Assembly: GCF_000513095.1 (NCBI RefSeq)
Contig: NZ_BAUT01000004.1
Location: 1-64,000 of the forward strand
Reading direction: 5' to 3'
Source: Halalkalibacter wakoensis JCM 9140
Lineage (GTDB): Bacteria; Bacillota; Bacilli; Bacillales; Bacillaceae_D
Length of the DNA stretch: 64,000 nucleotides
The notes beneath the pieces were generated by a model. That model had not been told where the DNA came from. It saw only the letters and a program-made list of their open reading frames with translations, and did no database searches. Of the stretch, positions 20,063 through 29,006 are shown piece by piece. Made by a program: the position numbers and the translations under genes. Numbering within the stretch: the stretch's first letter is position 1; each line of letters opens with the position of its first letter.

Positions 20063-20815
20063 ATGACGAATGTTATTGAAGTTGATTCACTTTCTGTTTA
20101 CTACGAAAACAATCAAGCAATTAAAGATGTTAGTTTCCAAGCTGAGCAAGGAAAATTAATTGGGATTGTCGGACCCAATGGTGCTGGAAAATCAACATTA
20201 ATAAAGGCTATTTTAGGTTTAGAGAAGGCTCATGGAAAAGTAACCGTACTTGGAGATAAAGTGAATCAAGTTAGAAAACAAATTTCTTATGTCCCGCAAC
20301 GGAATCAAATTGATTGGGATTTCCCGGTTTTAGTTGAAGATGTTGTCATGATGGGCCGGTTTACTCATATTCCTTGGTATAAAAAGGCCGGAAAACTGGA
20401 TCAAAAAATCGTAGTTGATTCATTGAATAAAGTAGGAATGTTGGATTATCGAAAAAGACAAATAGGAGAATTATCGGGTGGTCAGCAGCAGAGAGTGTTT
20501 ATTGCAAGAGCGTTAGCACAACATGCTGATTTATTTTTCTTAGATGAGCCTTTTGTTGGAATTGATGTCACATCTGAAGAGATTATCATTAATTTACTTA
20601 GAGAGTTAAGAGATGAAGGAAAGACCGTGTTTGTTGTTCACCATGATTTAAGCAAAGTAGAACAATATTTTGATGAGTTATTACTAATCAATAAAGAACT
20701 CGTGGAATTTGGTGAAGTAAAGTCTGTTTATAAGCCGGAAATTCTTTCGAAGACGTATAAAGGCAGCATCACGTTATTTGGCTCAGATGAAAATATGATG
20801 GTGGTGAGTGAGTAA
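20063..20815 (+). CDS. mntB: Metal ABC transporter ATP-binding protein (MntB-like)
   Basis: The ATPase of a Mn/Zn/Fe-family ABC importer, 250 residues. Walker A GPNGAGKST, signature LSGGQQQR, Walker B LFFLDEP and the switch histidine in VHHDLS are all intact. ATTGGAGGAAAAG precedes ATG 20063 (a frame open from 20048 starts before it). The stop overlaps the permease ATG by one base. MntR-like boxes upstream suggest manganese as substrate. Unlike the B. subtilis mntABCD operon, no gene for a solute-binding lipoprotein is next to it. Confidence 0.85.
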   Translation: MTNVIEVDSLSVYYENNQAIKDVSFQAEQGKLIGIVGPNGAGKSTLIKAILGLEKAHGKVTVLGDKVNQVRKQISYVPQRNQIDWDFPVLVEDVVMMGRFTHIPWYKKAGKLDQKIVVDSLNKVGMLDYRKRQIGELSGGQQQRVFIARALAQHADLFFLDEPFVGIDVTSEEIIINLLRELRDEGKTVFVVHHDLSKVEQYFDELLLINKELVEFGEVKSVYKPEILSKTYKGSITLFGSDENMMVVSE

Positions 20816-21681
20816 TGAGTAACATTACAATGTTCATCGATCAAGTTATGCGGTATTCTTATTTGCAACAGGCATTAGTAGCTGCCATTTTAGTTGGAAT
20901 AATTTGTGGGGTAATTGGTTGTTTCATTATTTTACGTGGAATGGCTTTAATGGGAGATGCTATTTCGCATGCTGTATTGCCAGGGGTCGTTATAGCGTAT
21001 ATGATTGGAGCTAGTTTTTTTGTAGGAGCTACCATTACGGGGGTCTTAACAGCACTGGCAATTGGCTATGTTTCGCAAAATAGTCGTATTAAAGATGATT
21101 CCGCGATAGGAATTATGTTCACGGCAGCTTTTGCTCTTGGGATTGTATTAATTACAGGTTTGAGAGGAACAGGAGTGGACCTTTGGCATATTTTATTTGG
21201 GAATGTTCTTGCTGTGTCAAGATCTGATTTGATGGTTACAGTAGGAATTGGTTTGTTTGTATTAGTAATGATCGTAATATTTTATCGTCCATTATTATTA
21301 AGTACATTTGATCCAATAATGGCAAAAGCGACAGGAGTACCTGTCCAAATGATTCATTACTTACTTATGTTGCTTTTATCCCTTGTTACAGTTGCTTCAT
21401 TAAAAACAGTAGGAATCGTTCTTGTTGTTGCAATGCTTATTACTCCGGGAGCAACCGCCTATTTACTAACCGACCGATTACCAGTAATGCTTTCGTTATC
21501 AGCAGTTTTTGGAGTGATTTCAGCTATTGTTGGAATGTATTATTCCGTTATATATGATGTTGCATCTGGTGCTTCCATTGTTTTAGTAGCTTCTGTGTTA
21601 TTTGGTTTAGCTTTCTTTTTCTCACCGAAACAAGGTGTATTAACGAGAAAATGGCGATCGAGAAAAGTTCAGAAAGCGTAA
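20815..21681 (+). CDS. mntC: Metal ABC transporter permease (MntC-like)
   Basis: A 288-residue integral membrane protein of the ABC-3 family with about eight hydrophobic helices. GDAISHAVLPGVV in the second loop is a conserved family segment, and VGIVLVVAMLITPGATAYLL near residue 205 is another. It overlaps mntB by one base. Only one permease gene is present, so it would act as a homodimer or with a partner encoded elsewhere. Substrate choice (manganese) rests on the MntR-like boxes and is inference. Confidence 0.85.
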   Translation: MSNITMFIDQVMRYSYLQQALVAAILVGIICGVIGCFIILRGMALMGDAISHAVLPGVVIAYMIGASFFVGATITGVLTALAIGYVSQNSRIKDDSAIGIMFTAAFALGIVLITGLRGTGVDLWHILFGNVLAVSRSDLMVTVGIGLFVLVMIVIFYRPLLLSTFDPIMAKATGVPVQMIHYLLMLLLSLVTVASLKTVGIVLVVAMLITPGATAYLLTDRLPVMLSLSAVFGVISAIVGMYYSVIYDVASGASIVLVASVLFGLAFFFSPKQGVLTRKWRSRKVQKA

Positions 21682-21717
21682 AAAAGACTGATCTTTATAT
21701 GTGAGTGAGAAAAAAAG

Positions 21718-21756
21718 AAGCCTGCTACGAGAGCGAACTCATAGTGGGCTTTTTTC
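21718..21756. terminator. Bidirectional terminator between mntC and ppk
   Basis: AAGCCTGCTACGAG and CTCATAGTGGGCTT (21718-21751) pair with few mismatches. T runs occur at the 3' end on both strands. Confidence 0.8.
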
Positions 21757-21804
21757 ATCATTTAGAAGGTAGTGAATCATTCACTACCCTCTAAATGATT
21801 TTTA
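21757..21804 (+). terminator. Second strong hairpin after mntC
   Basis: ATCATTTAGAAGGTAGTGAAT and its near-perfect complement fill 21757-21799, followed by TTTTTATT. The stem abuts the ppk stop codon. Confidence 0.75.
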
Positions 21805-23922
21805 TTCATCGACAATCGTAAAGCGAGAGGCCATTTCATGAAAGATCAACTGGCTTTGAATAGGCTGTTCACTTGGTTTTCTGGAAATATATTCGTAACT
21901 ACCATTAGCATTTTGTTGTCGCGCTTTTGTGTTGTCTTGTAACGTAATGGTTAAGATTTCTTTTACGCGAATTTTATTTCTAGAATCGATAATAGGCGAT
22001 AAAATCTCAATTCGCTTTTCCATGTTCCGAGTCATCCAATCGGCTGAAGACATGTAAATCTTTTCTTCACCGTTATGATAAAAATAAAAAATTCGACTAT
22101 GTTCTAAAAACCGATCAACAATGCTAATCACCCTAATATTCTCACTAACTCCTGGAATCCCAGGACGCAAACAACAAATTCCTCGAACGATAAGGTCAAT
22201 TTGTACTCCGGCTTGTGAAGCTTCATATAACTTTAGGATGATCGGTTTGTCAGTAATCGAATTCATTTTGGCGATGATTTTTCCATTGCCATTCTTTTGA
22301 TGATTTTCAATTTCTTCATCTATTAATGAAAGAAATTTATTTCGAATTTCAAAAGGAGCAGTTGATAAATAATGCCAATTAGGTTTCTCGCTATAACCGC
22401 TTAAATAATTAAAAAAGTTAGTGGCATCTACTCCGAATTTTTCATTTGCAGTAAAATAACCTAAATCTGTATATAACATAGCAGTAGAATCATTGTAATT
22501 TCCTGTACCTAAATGAACAAATCTTTGTATTTGGTCACCTTTTTGGCGTACTACAAGGGTAATTTTGCTATGTGTTTTCAAAGAAGTGATGCCATAGATA
22601 ACATGGACTCCAGACTTTTCAAGTTTTTTTGCCCATTGAATGTTATTTTCTTCATCAAAGCGAGCTTTTAATTCAACAAGTACGGTAACTTGTTTGCCGT
22701 TTTCTGCGGCTAAAGCAAGGGCGTGTATAATTGGAGAGTCACCGCTAACACGATAAAGAGTTTGTTTAATCGCTAGAACAGATGGATCTTCGGCTGCCCG
22801 AGAAATAAAATCAACTACCGGTTGAAACGATTCATATGGATGGTGAAGAATGATGTCACGTTTTAAAATCGTCTCAAAAATATCTTCTTCTCCAATTAAA
22901 TCTTCCGGTGTTTGTGGGACGAGTGTTTCATTTGCTAAGTGTTCGTGCTCTACAGAAAGTTGCCCGTACAGTTTAAATAAAAAACTTAAGTCAATAGGTC
23001 CCTTTAAAGAATACACATCATTTTGATGAAGCTCTAGTACGTCTAGTAATAAGTTGAGAACTCGTTCGTTCATTTGTCCTTCTTGCATTTCTAAACGAAC
23101 CGCAGCACCCCATTTTCGTTTTTTGATTTCTTTTTCTATTTCGCTTAGTAAATCACGTGCTCCTTCTTCGTGAATCGTCATATCTGCATTTCTTGTAATT
23201 CGAAAGGGAGAAACAGATTTTACACGAAAACCAGTAAAGAGGTCATTAATAAAATGACTAATAACATCCTCTAACAATATATATTGGGTGATTTGTCCAT
23301 TTGCTGTTGGCAATTTTATAAACCTTGTTAATACGGATGGAACTTGAACAATAGCTAATTGATCTTTCCCAGTATCATTGTTTTTGATTTTCTTTAACAT
23401 GACAGCAAGATTTAAGCTCTTATTTAACAACATTGGAAATGGTCGATATGCATCAATGGCCATCGGTGTCAAAACAGGAAAAATGTAATTTTGAAATCGC
23501 TCTTTTAAAAATTGAAGCTGTTCTTCTGTACATTCCTCAATGGTATTAAACTGAAAACCTTCATGTAACAACATAGGTAACAATGTCTCAGTATAGACAG
23601 TGTCTTGCAATTGGACCAAGAGATGGTTCTTCTCTGCAATATGTTTTAACTGTTGTTTTGGAGTTAATCCTGCTTTGTTTTCCGGTCGACTATAACCGGC
23701 CTTCACTTGATCCTTTAAGCCGGCTACACGTACCATGAAAAATTCATCTAAATTTGAACTGAAAATCGCTAAAAATTTTAACCGTTCTAAAATAGGGTTA
23801 CGTTCATCTATGGCTTCTTCTAAAACTCGTTGATTAAAAGCAAGCCAGCTTAATTCACGATTGTTATAGAAGGTTGGGTTATTAAGGTCAATTTGTTTTT
23901 GAATTAGATGATCCTTTTGCAT
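21802..23922 (-). CDS. ppk: Polyphosphate kinase 1
   Basis: Reversibly polymerises the ATP gamma-phosphate into polyphosphate through a phospho-histidine. The chain has about 706 residues. It opens with the N domain (YNNRELSWLAFNQRVLEEA), then the head domain, then two PLD-like catalytic domains with the conserved histidines in LKTHSKITL and in LEHSRIFYFYHNG. SADWMTRNMEKRIE is another PPK1 mark. GAGAGG is well spaced for ATG 23922; an upstream in-frame TTG at 23931 abuts it. ppx lies just upstream on the same strand (61-base gap), so synthesis and degradation enzymes are co-transcribed. Confidence 0.95.
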   Translation of the reverse strand: MQKDHLIQKQIDLNNPTFYNNRELSWLAFNQRVLEEAIDERNPILERLKFLAIFSSNLDEFFMVRVAGLKDQVKAGYSRPENKAGLTPKQQLKHIAEKNHLLVQLQDTVYTETLLPMLLHEGFQFNTIEECTEEQLQFLKERFQNYIFPVLTPMAIDAYRPFPMLLNKSLNLAVMLKKIKNNDTGKDQLAIVQVPSVLTRFIKLPTANGQITQYILLEDVISHFINDLFTGFRVKSVSPFRITRNADMTIHEEGARDLLSEIEKEIKKRKWGAAVRLEMQEGQMNERVLNLLLDVLELHQNDVYSLKGPIDLSFLFKLYGQLSVEHEHLANETLVPQTPEDLIGEEDIFETILKRDIILHHPYESFQPVVDFISRAAEDPSVLAIKQTLYRVSGDSPIIHALALAAENGKQVTVLVELKARFDEENNIQWAKKLEKSGVHVIYGITSLKTHSKITLVVRQKGDQIQRFVHLGTGNYNDSTAMLYTDLGYFTANEKFGVDATNFFNYLSGYSEKPNWHYLSTAPFEIRNKFLSLIDEEIENHQKNGNGKIIAKMNSITDKPIILKLYEASQAGVQIDLIVRGICCLRPGIPGVSENIRVISIVDRFLEHSRIFYFYHNGEEKIYMSSADWMTRNMEKRIEILSPIIDSRNKIRVKEILTITLQDNTKARQQNANGSYEYISRKPSEQPIQSQLIFHEMASRFTIVDE

Positions 23923-23983
23923 GGGACTCAACCTCTCTGTTAAGTTCTACGCTTCATTTTAACAGCTGATTGTAAATTCTATG

Positions 23984-25543
23984 TTAAGAATTTGTTTTCA
24001 GAACTTTTGAAGGCATGTATCTAAATTCAATTTCATATTTAAGAGCACGTTCTAAATGCTTTTTGTTTTTTGTTGCGTAAGAATCTTCGAAATAAGCATC
24101 TTCTTGATTATAGAGCGTGATCGTAATAATATCTTTAGTTACTTCAAGTTCTCCGATATTTGTGATGACTTTTCTTCTCGTTCGGTCAAGAGAAAACGCT
24201 AATTTTATTATAGAACCTAGAAATTCATAATATTTTAATTCTTTTTTGCTAATAAGTTTATTGAAGGATTTAGCATATTGGTGCATTTGTGATTTGGACT
24301 TGTATGATGAGATAAGAGCGATGGCTAATCGTTCCCGGTGAGACAAGCCTTCTATTGTCATGTTCGTGATTAAATAAAAGGTATTTTGGCTACTAGCTTC
24401 ATTATTAATATACTCACCAATATAAAGCAGTCTCGCACTTTGGTTCAGCAACGTTTTTGCTTCATCCATATTGTGCTCGATGGTACAAAAATTCACTAAT
24501 CTTGTGTAAAGTTGATTGGCTAGATGTGAGATATGCGTTACATGCTCTGAATTCAATTCAAAGTTATTTGAAAGTTGATATAAGCTTTCTTCGACGACAT
24601 TAGGAAATTGAGTTGTTTCCATTGAACGGAGAAGTTCTTCATAAAACACACCTTCTCTAAGTCCTTTTCGGCTCATAACAAATGTCTCGGCTTTTACATG
24701 CTTAACGATGGACGTAATGACTTCTGCTGCTGGGATAATAATGTCTACACGATCCTTTGATAAGCCATCAAGCGACAGTCGTTCCTCTGTTGTGGAATTC
24801 TGCAACATACTGTTTAAATGAATTAAATCCTCCTTGGGAAATTCATATTGATGTAGTCCGGCAAGAGGATAATCTTCCTGGCGTTGATGAATGAGAGATA
24901 AGTTTCTAGCACTTCCACCAATTCCTATAACCGGATAATTGTCTCTTTCTCTTAACCAAGGTAACGTGTCTAACTGTTCTTCAATGAACGTACGTAGAGC
25001 TTGAATACTTTCCTCCATTTGATCTTTTTCTTTAAAAAAATCTTGATACAGTGTAATAGCACCAAACGGAAAACTGTAATATTCTTTTAGTTTTCGTCCT
25101 TCGAACAAGGTAATCTCCGTACTTCCTCCACCAATGTCAACAGTAAATCCATTTTCAATATTTGTCGAATTGACTACCGCCAAATACCCATAGGAAGCTT
25201 CTTCATATTCAGACAAGATACGTATTGTGAAGTCTGTATGCTCTTTTACTAACCGGACAATGTCATCCTGATTTTTTGCTTTACGCATAGCAGCTGTAGC
25301 TATGACCGTTACTTGCTCGACTTGATGATAAGCTATAATCTCATTAAAGCGTCTTAATGTTTCTAAAACAATTTGAATGCCTGTATCTGTTAAAAATCCC
25401 TTTTCGTCAATATGGGCGCTTAGACGAGCGACAGTTTTAAAATTATGTAGTTCGGTATAATAACCATTCCGATCAATATTATTAATGACTAAACGAATAG
25501 AGTTAGAGCCCATATCAATAATTGCCACTTGCTTGTCCAACAT
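23984..25543 (-). CDS. ppx: Exopolyphosphatase (Ppx/GppA family)
   Basis: Removes terminal phosphates from polyphosphate, or (p)ppGpp-related gamma-phosphates. About 519 residues: an ASKHA-fold N-terminal part with IIDMGSNSIRLVI and DIGGGSTEIT, then a C-terminal helical domain. The length and layout are those of the long Ppx form of Bacilli. GAGGTGG is well spaced for ATG 25543. It is the first gene of ppx-ppk, divergent from the zinc transporter operon, and has its own promoter. Confidence 0.92.
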   Translation of the reverse strand: MLDKQVAIIDMGSNSIRLVINNIDRNGYYTELHNFKTVARLSAHIDEKGFLTDTGIQIVLETLRRFNEIIAYHQVEQVTVIATAAMRKAKNQDDIVRLVKEHTDFTIRILSEYEEASYGYLAVVNSTNIENGFTVDIGGGSTEITLFEGRKLKEYYSFPFGAITLYQDFFKEKDQMEESIQALRTFIEEQLDTLPWLRERDNYPVIGIGGSARNLSLIHQRQEDYPLAGLHQYEFPKEDLIHLNSMLQNSTTEERLSLDGLSKDRVDIIIPAAEVITSIVKHVKAETFVMSRKGLREGVFYEELLRSMETTQFPNVVEESLYQLSNNFELNSEHVTHISHLANQLYTRLVNFCTIEHNMDEAKTLLNQSARLLYIGEYINNEASSQNTFYLITNMTIEGLSHRERLAIALISSYKSKSQMHQYAKSFNKLISKKELKYYEFLGSIIKLAFSLDRTRRKVITNIGELEVTKDIITITLYNQEDAYFEDSYATKNKKHLERALKYEIEFRYMPSKVLKTNS

Positions 25544-25575
25544 TCTCTCCACCTCATTACGATGTTAATTAGTTG

Positions 25576-25605
25576 ATTATAACAAAAAATAGCACTCAAG
25601 CTCAA
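25576..25605 (-). promoter_or_regulatory. Sigma-A promoter of ppx-ppk
   Basis: On the minus strand TTGAGC (25605-25600), an 18-base spacer and TATAAT (25581-25576), 33 bases upstream of the ppx start. Confidence 0.6.
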
Positions 25606-25608
25606 AGG

Positions 25609-25636
25609 TAGACAGATTAAAAATAACCATTATAAT
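25609..25636 (+). promoter_or_regulatory. Sigma-A promoter of the Zn transporter operon
   Basis: TAGACA (25609-25614), a 16-base spacer and TATAAT (25631-25636). The -35 hexamers of this and the divergent ppx promoter are almost adjacent. Confidence 0.65.
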
Positions 25637-25645
25637 AGGAAAAGA

Positions 25646-25666
25646 AACAATTAAATCGTAATTGTT
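25646..25666 (+). promoter_or_regulatory. Zur-like operator
   Basis: Eight-base inverted arms AACAATTA and TAATTGTT surround AATCG. The stretch TAAATCGTAAT inside it equals one half of the Bacillus Zur box as I recall it; the other half is degenerate. It overlaps the expected start of the operon that ends in zur, which supports autoregulated zinc repression. Confidence 0.5.
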
Positions 25667-25688
25667 CTGAAAAAAGGGGGAGAGAATC

Positions 25689-26462
25689 ATGAGTTTACCT
25701 GAGCAAAATGAGGTTGTACAACTAAAAAATATCTCCTTTCAGTATGATAATCAAAAAGTGCTAGAACATGTATCGTTAAACATAAAAAAAGGTTCATTTC
25801 TAGGTTTAGTTGGTCCAAATGGATCTGGGAAATCGACATTGATTAAATTACTTTTAGGACTACACCCATTGCAAGCAGGAGAAATAACATTGTTTGGAGA
25901 GCGAATCGGAAAATTTAAACAGTGGGAAAAGATTGGTTTTGTTTCCCAAAAGGCAAACAGCTTTAATTCCGGGTTCCCTGCAACTGTTTTTGAAGTTGTC
26001 TCAATGGGCCTTTATGGAAAGATTGGATTATTTCGTTTTATGAATCGAAAACATAAGCAACTTGTTAAGGAAGCAATTGACCAAGTCGGGATGGGCAAAT
26101 TCATTCATAGGAATATTGGAGAATTATCGGGCGGCCAGCAACAACGAGTTTTTATTGCGCGCGCACTTGTAAGTGAACCGGAACTGTTAATTTTAGATGA
26201 ACCAACTGTTGGGGTAGATGCTGCAAGTGTTAAGCAATTTTACGATATGCTTGATCACCTTAATAAGGCGAAAGGTATCTCTCTTATTCTTGTCACACAT
26301 GATATTGGAGCGATGACAGATCATGTTACTGACGTAGCTTGTCTAAATAAGACGCTACATTTCCATGGAAATACAGCAGATTTCGAGGCGAATCAGGATT
26401 TGTCGTCATTTTACGGGCATGACGTTCACCTTTTAACCCATAATCATTCTGGGGGGCATTAA
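25689..26462 (+). CDS. Zinc ABC transporter ATP-binding protein (ZnuC/AdcC-like)
   Basis: The 257-residue ATPase of a metal ABC importer. Walker A GPNGSGKST, signature LSGGQQQR, Walker B LLILDEP and the switch histidine in VTHDIG are intact. The C-terminus is His-rich (HDVHLLTHNHSGGH), suggesting direct metal binding. AAAAAGGGGGAGAG precedes the ATG. It is the first of four closely packed genes: ATPase, two permeases and zur. The zur gene and the Zur-like operator point to zinc; this is inference. No binding-protein gene is adjacent. Confidence 0.87.
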   Translation: MSLPEQNEVVQLKNISFQYDNQKVLEHVSLNIKKGSFLGLVGPNGSGKSTLIKLLLGLHPLQAGEITLFGERIGKFKQWEKIGFVSQKANSFNSGFPATVFEVVSMGLYGKIGLFRFMNRKHKQLVKEAIDQVGMGKFIHRNIGELSGGQQQRVFIARALVSEPELLILDEPTVGVDAASVKQFYDMLDHLNKAKGISLILVTHDIGAMTDHVTDVACLNKTLHFHGNTADFEANQDLSSFYGHDVHLLTHNHSGGH

Positions 26463-26465
26463 TAA

Positions 26466-27329
26466 ATGTTGGACGCATTTTTCCGCTATGAATTTTTGCA
26501 GAACGCCTTTTATTCAGGTGTTTTAATTGGTTTGCTAGCCCCATTACTAGGAGTGTTCTTGGTTGTTCGGAGGCTGGCATTAATAGCAGATGCTTTGTCT
26601 CATATTACGTTAACAGGTATTGCTGCGAGCCTTCTGTTAGGAAAGCATGTCGCCTTTTTTCAAGGACTTAACCCTCTATATATGGGATTAGTATTTTCAG
26701 TTGGCGGTTCATTACTAATTGAACAATTACGAAACGCTTATAAATCTTACAAGGAAATTGCTATACCGATCATATTGTCTGGTGGAATCGGTTTAGGTGT
26801 CGTTTTTATCTCTTTAGCAGATGGGTTTAACAATGACCTGTTTAACTATTTATTTGGTAGCGTAATTGCTGTAAGTCGGTCGGATTTATGGACGATTCTC
26901 ATTATTACATTTATTGTATTAATCGTTTTATTTCTATTTTATAAAGAATTATTTTTCTTGTCTTTTGATGAAGAGCAGGCGGTCGTATCGGGCATTAATC
27001 GAAAACTAGTTAATTTTATTTTTATTGTTATAGTAGGGCTTGTTATTGCAGCTTCAATGAGAATTGTGGGAATATTACTGGTCTCGGCTCTGATGACGTT
27101 ACCAGTCGCAGCAGCGATGAGGTTGGCAAAAGGGTTTAAGCAAATGTTTTTTTACTCAATCTTATTTGGAGAAGTGGCAGTTGTGACTGGGTTGATTAGC
27201 TCCTTTTATTTGGATTTAGCACCTGGGGGAATGATTGTTATGATTTCAGTTGCCATTTTACTTCTTGTGATGTTATTTGAGTCCAGTATGAAAAAAGTTC
27301 GCAAATTAGGATTGCAAAAAGTGAGCTAA
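26466..27329 (+). CDS. Zinc ABC transporter permease 1
   Basis: A 287-residue ABC-3 family membrane protein with about eight helices and the family segments ADALSHITLTGIAA and GILLVSALMTLPVAAAMRLA. It starts three bases after the ATPase stop. It is clearly paralogous to the next gene, sharing the layout SHITLTGI, NPLYMG and LFGS, so the pair probably forms a heterodimeric channel. Zinc as substrate is inferred from context. Confidence 0.87.
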   Translation: MLDAFFRYEFLQNAFYSGVLIGLLAPLLGVFLVVRRLALIADALSHITLTGIAASLLLGKHVAFFQGLNPLYMGLVFSVGGSLLIEQLRNAYKSYKEIAIPIILSGGIGLGVVFISLADGFNNDLFNYLFGSVIAVSRSDLWTILIITFIVLIVLFLFYKELFFLSFDEEQAVVSGINRKLVNFIFIVIVGLVIAASMRIVGILLVSALMTLPVAAAMRLAKGFKQMFFYSILFGEVAVVTGLISSFYLDLAPGGMIVMISVAILLLVMLFESSMKKVRKLGLQKVS

Positions 27330-27353
27330 AGAAGACGAAAAGGGGCTCAGGAA

Positions 27354-28187
27354 ATGGAGTTACTATCGAATTTAACATTTATAGAAAGAGGTATTTTAGC
27401 AGGGATCATAATCGGAATTATTGCTCCAATTGTTGGAGCTTTTCTCCTTGTTCGCAGGGTTTCCGTTATGACTGAATCCATCTCTCATATTACCTTAACT
27501 GGTATTTCAGCTGGTGTTTTTTTAGGGACAGTGGGTCCACTTTTTCAAGGTGTAAATCCTTTGTATATGGGAGTAATCTTCGCTTTAATTGGTGCCCTCA
27601 TTACAGAGCGGTTAAGGGGAATGTATCGACATTTTCAGGAATTAGCGGTCCCGATTATTTTATCGAGTGGGATTGGGATGAGTGCAATATTTATAAGCCT
27701 TGCAAGAACGGGCTATAATGAATGGTATTCTTACCTATTTGGGAGCATTGTCAGTGTTACAGTAAGTGATGTAAAATTTATTATAGTAATGGCTATAGTA
27801 GTCATTATTTTTATCATTTTATTTTATAAAGAGTTTGTCCTGATTTCTTTTGATCAGGAATTTGCACATGTATCAGGCTTGTCCATCAAAGTTGCTAACT
27901 TTATGTTCGCCATTTTAATTGCCATTGTTATTTCTATTTCCATGAAGGTGGTGGGTATTCTTCTAGTGGGAGCTCTTGTTGTCATTCCTGTAGCTACAAG
28001 TATTCAAATTTCAAAAAGTTTTAAACAATTAATTGTATTTGGTATTATATTTGCACAAGTATCTATATTGTTGGGATTGTATTTTTCTTATCAATTTAAT
28101 ATTGCTACGGGTGGAATGATCGTGCTAATTAGTTTAGCTCTTATGCTAGTTGTTTTACTTGCGAAAAGACTGATTTTGAAGATTTAA
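27354..28187 (+). CDS. Zinc ABC transporter permease 2
   Basis: A 277-residue ABC-3 family permease paralogous to its upstream neighbour: ESISHITLTGISAG, NPLYMGVIFALIGALITERLRG, VGILLVGALVVIPVATSIQIS. AAAGGGGCTCAGG precedes the ATG, 24 bases after permease 1. B. subtilis zinc uptake systems have one permease, so two tandem copies here are noteworthy. zur begins 18 bases downstream. Confidence 0.85.
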   Translation: MELLSNLTFIERGILAGIIIGIIAPIVGAFLLVRRVSVMTESISHITLTGISAGVFLGTVGPLFQGVNPLYMGVIFALIGALITERLRGMYRHFQELAVPIILSSGIGMSAIFISLARTGYNEWYSYLFGSIVSVTVSDVKFIIVMAIVVIIFIILFYKEFVLISFDQEFAHVSGLSIKVANFMFAILIAIVISISMKVVGILLVGALVVIPVATSIQISKSFKQLIVFGIIFAQVSILLGLYFSYQFNIATGGMIVLISLALMLVVLLAKRLILKI

Positions 28188-28205
28188 GGAATGGGGGTGC
28201 TTTAG

Positions 28206-28619
28206 ATGAATGTGAAAGAGGCTATGGAGCTCTTAAAAAATAGAGGATTTAAACATACAGGAAAAAGAGAAGAAATGTTACATTTTTTTGCAAATGAAAA
28301 AAGGTATCTATCAGCTAAAGATGTACTGGAGCGGTTACAAAGTGACTATCCTGGTATGAGCTTCGATACAATTTACCGTAACTTGTCTTTATTTACAGAG
28401 CTGAATATTTTAGAAGAAACAGAATTAGAAGGAGAAAAACGTTTTCGCTTTAGTTGTTCAACAACCAATCATCACCATCATTTAATCTGTCTTGATTGTG
28501 GGAAAACAAAACATATTGAAAACTGTCCAATGGATAACATTCAACAAAAATTTCCTGACTTTCAAGTTACAGGTCATAAATTTGAGATTTATGGTAAATG
28601 CCAAGAATGCAAGGCTTAA
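28206..28619 (+). CDS. zur: Zinc uptake repressor Zur (Fur family)
   Basis: A 137-residue metalloregulator. The N-terminal winged helix (KREEMLHFFANEKRYLSAKDV and DTIYRNLSLF) matches B. subtilis Zur very closely, and the C-terminal dimer domain has the metal-binding HHHHLICLDCGKTK and the structural zinc pair CQEC at the end. GGGGGTGC precedes the ATG. It closes the zinc transporter operon, so it probably represses its own transcription under zinc sufficiency through the operator at 25,646-25,666. Confidence 0.94.
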   Translation: MNVKEAMELLKNRGFKHTGKREEMLHFFANEKRYLSAKDVLERLQSDYPGMSFDTIYRNLSLFTELNILEETELEGEKRFRFSCSTTNHHHHLICLDCGKTKHIENCPMDNIQQKFPDFQVTGHKFEIYGKCQECKA

Positions 28620-28667
28620 AAAAGAGGTGCTAAGGAGGAGATCCAATCCTAGTTAGTGCTTTTTTAT
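28620..28667 (+). terminator. Terminator of the zinc operon
   Basis: AAAAAAGAGGTGCTAA pairs with a bulge to TTAGTGCTTTTTT. The stem is imperfect, but the T run is good. Confidence 0.5.
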
Positions 28668-28736
28668 GATGCCAATTTTTGAAATACATGATTTGTCTTT
28701 GATGTTCTATCCTACAAAGTAGGAGGGATGATACAA

Positions 28737-28955
28737 ATGACAAAACCAATAGTCAAATGTAATGTGGCAAACTGTACTTTTTGGGGAGAAGGTAATAAGT
28801 GTCAGGCAGATTCAATTCTTGTTGAAATAGATGCACACGCAAATCGTGACTATTCAATGGAAGCTGGGGAAGAGCCTTATGGAAATGCTGAGCACGAAGA
28901 TTCCGCAAACGGTATAAAAGAGACTTGTTGTCATACATTCCGTCCGAAAGAATAA
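28737..28955 (+). CDS. DUF1540 small cysteine-rich protein
   Basis: A 72-residue protein with a cysteine pattern typical of DUF1540 (KCNVANCTFW, NKCQAD, CCHTFRP), likely to bind a metal such as zinc. TAGGAGGG abuts ATG 28728 but is nine bases from ATG 28737, so the second is chosen. Its function is unknown. The place next to zur is suggestive of a zinc link but proves nothing. Confidence 0.8.
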   Translation: MTKPIVKCNVANCTFWGEGNKCQADSILVEIDAHANRDYSMEAGEEPYGNAEHEDSANGIKETCCHTFRPKE

Positions 28956-28962
28956 CGATTTA

Positions 28963-29006
28963 AAAAGACTGGTTGATCTTGCAAATGCAAGCAACCAGTC
29001 TTTTTT
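28963..29006. terminator. Bidirectional terminator
   Basis: AAAAGACTGGTTG (28963-28975) and CAACCAGTCTTTT (28992-29004) are perfect arms between the convergent DUF1540 and yqfW genes, with T runs on both strands. Confidence 0.88.
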
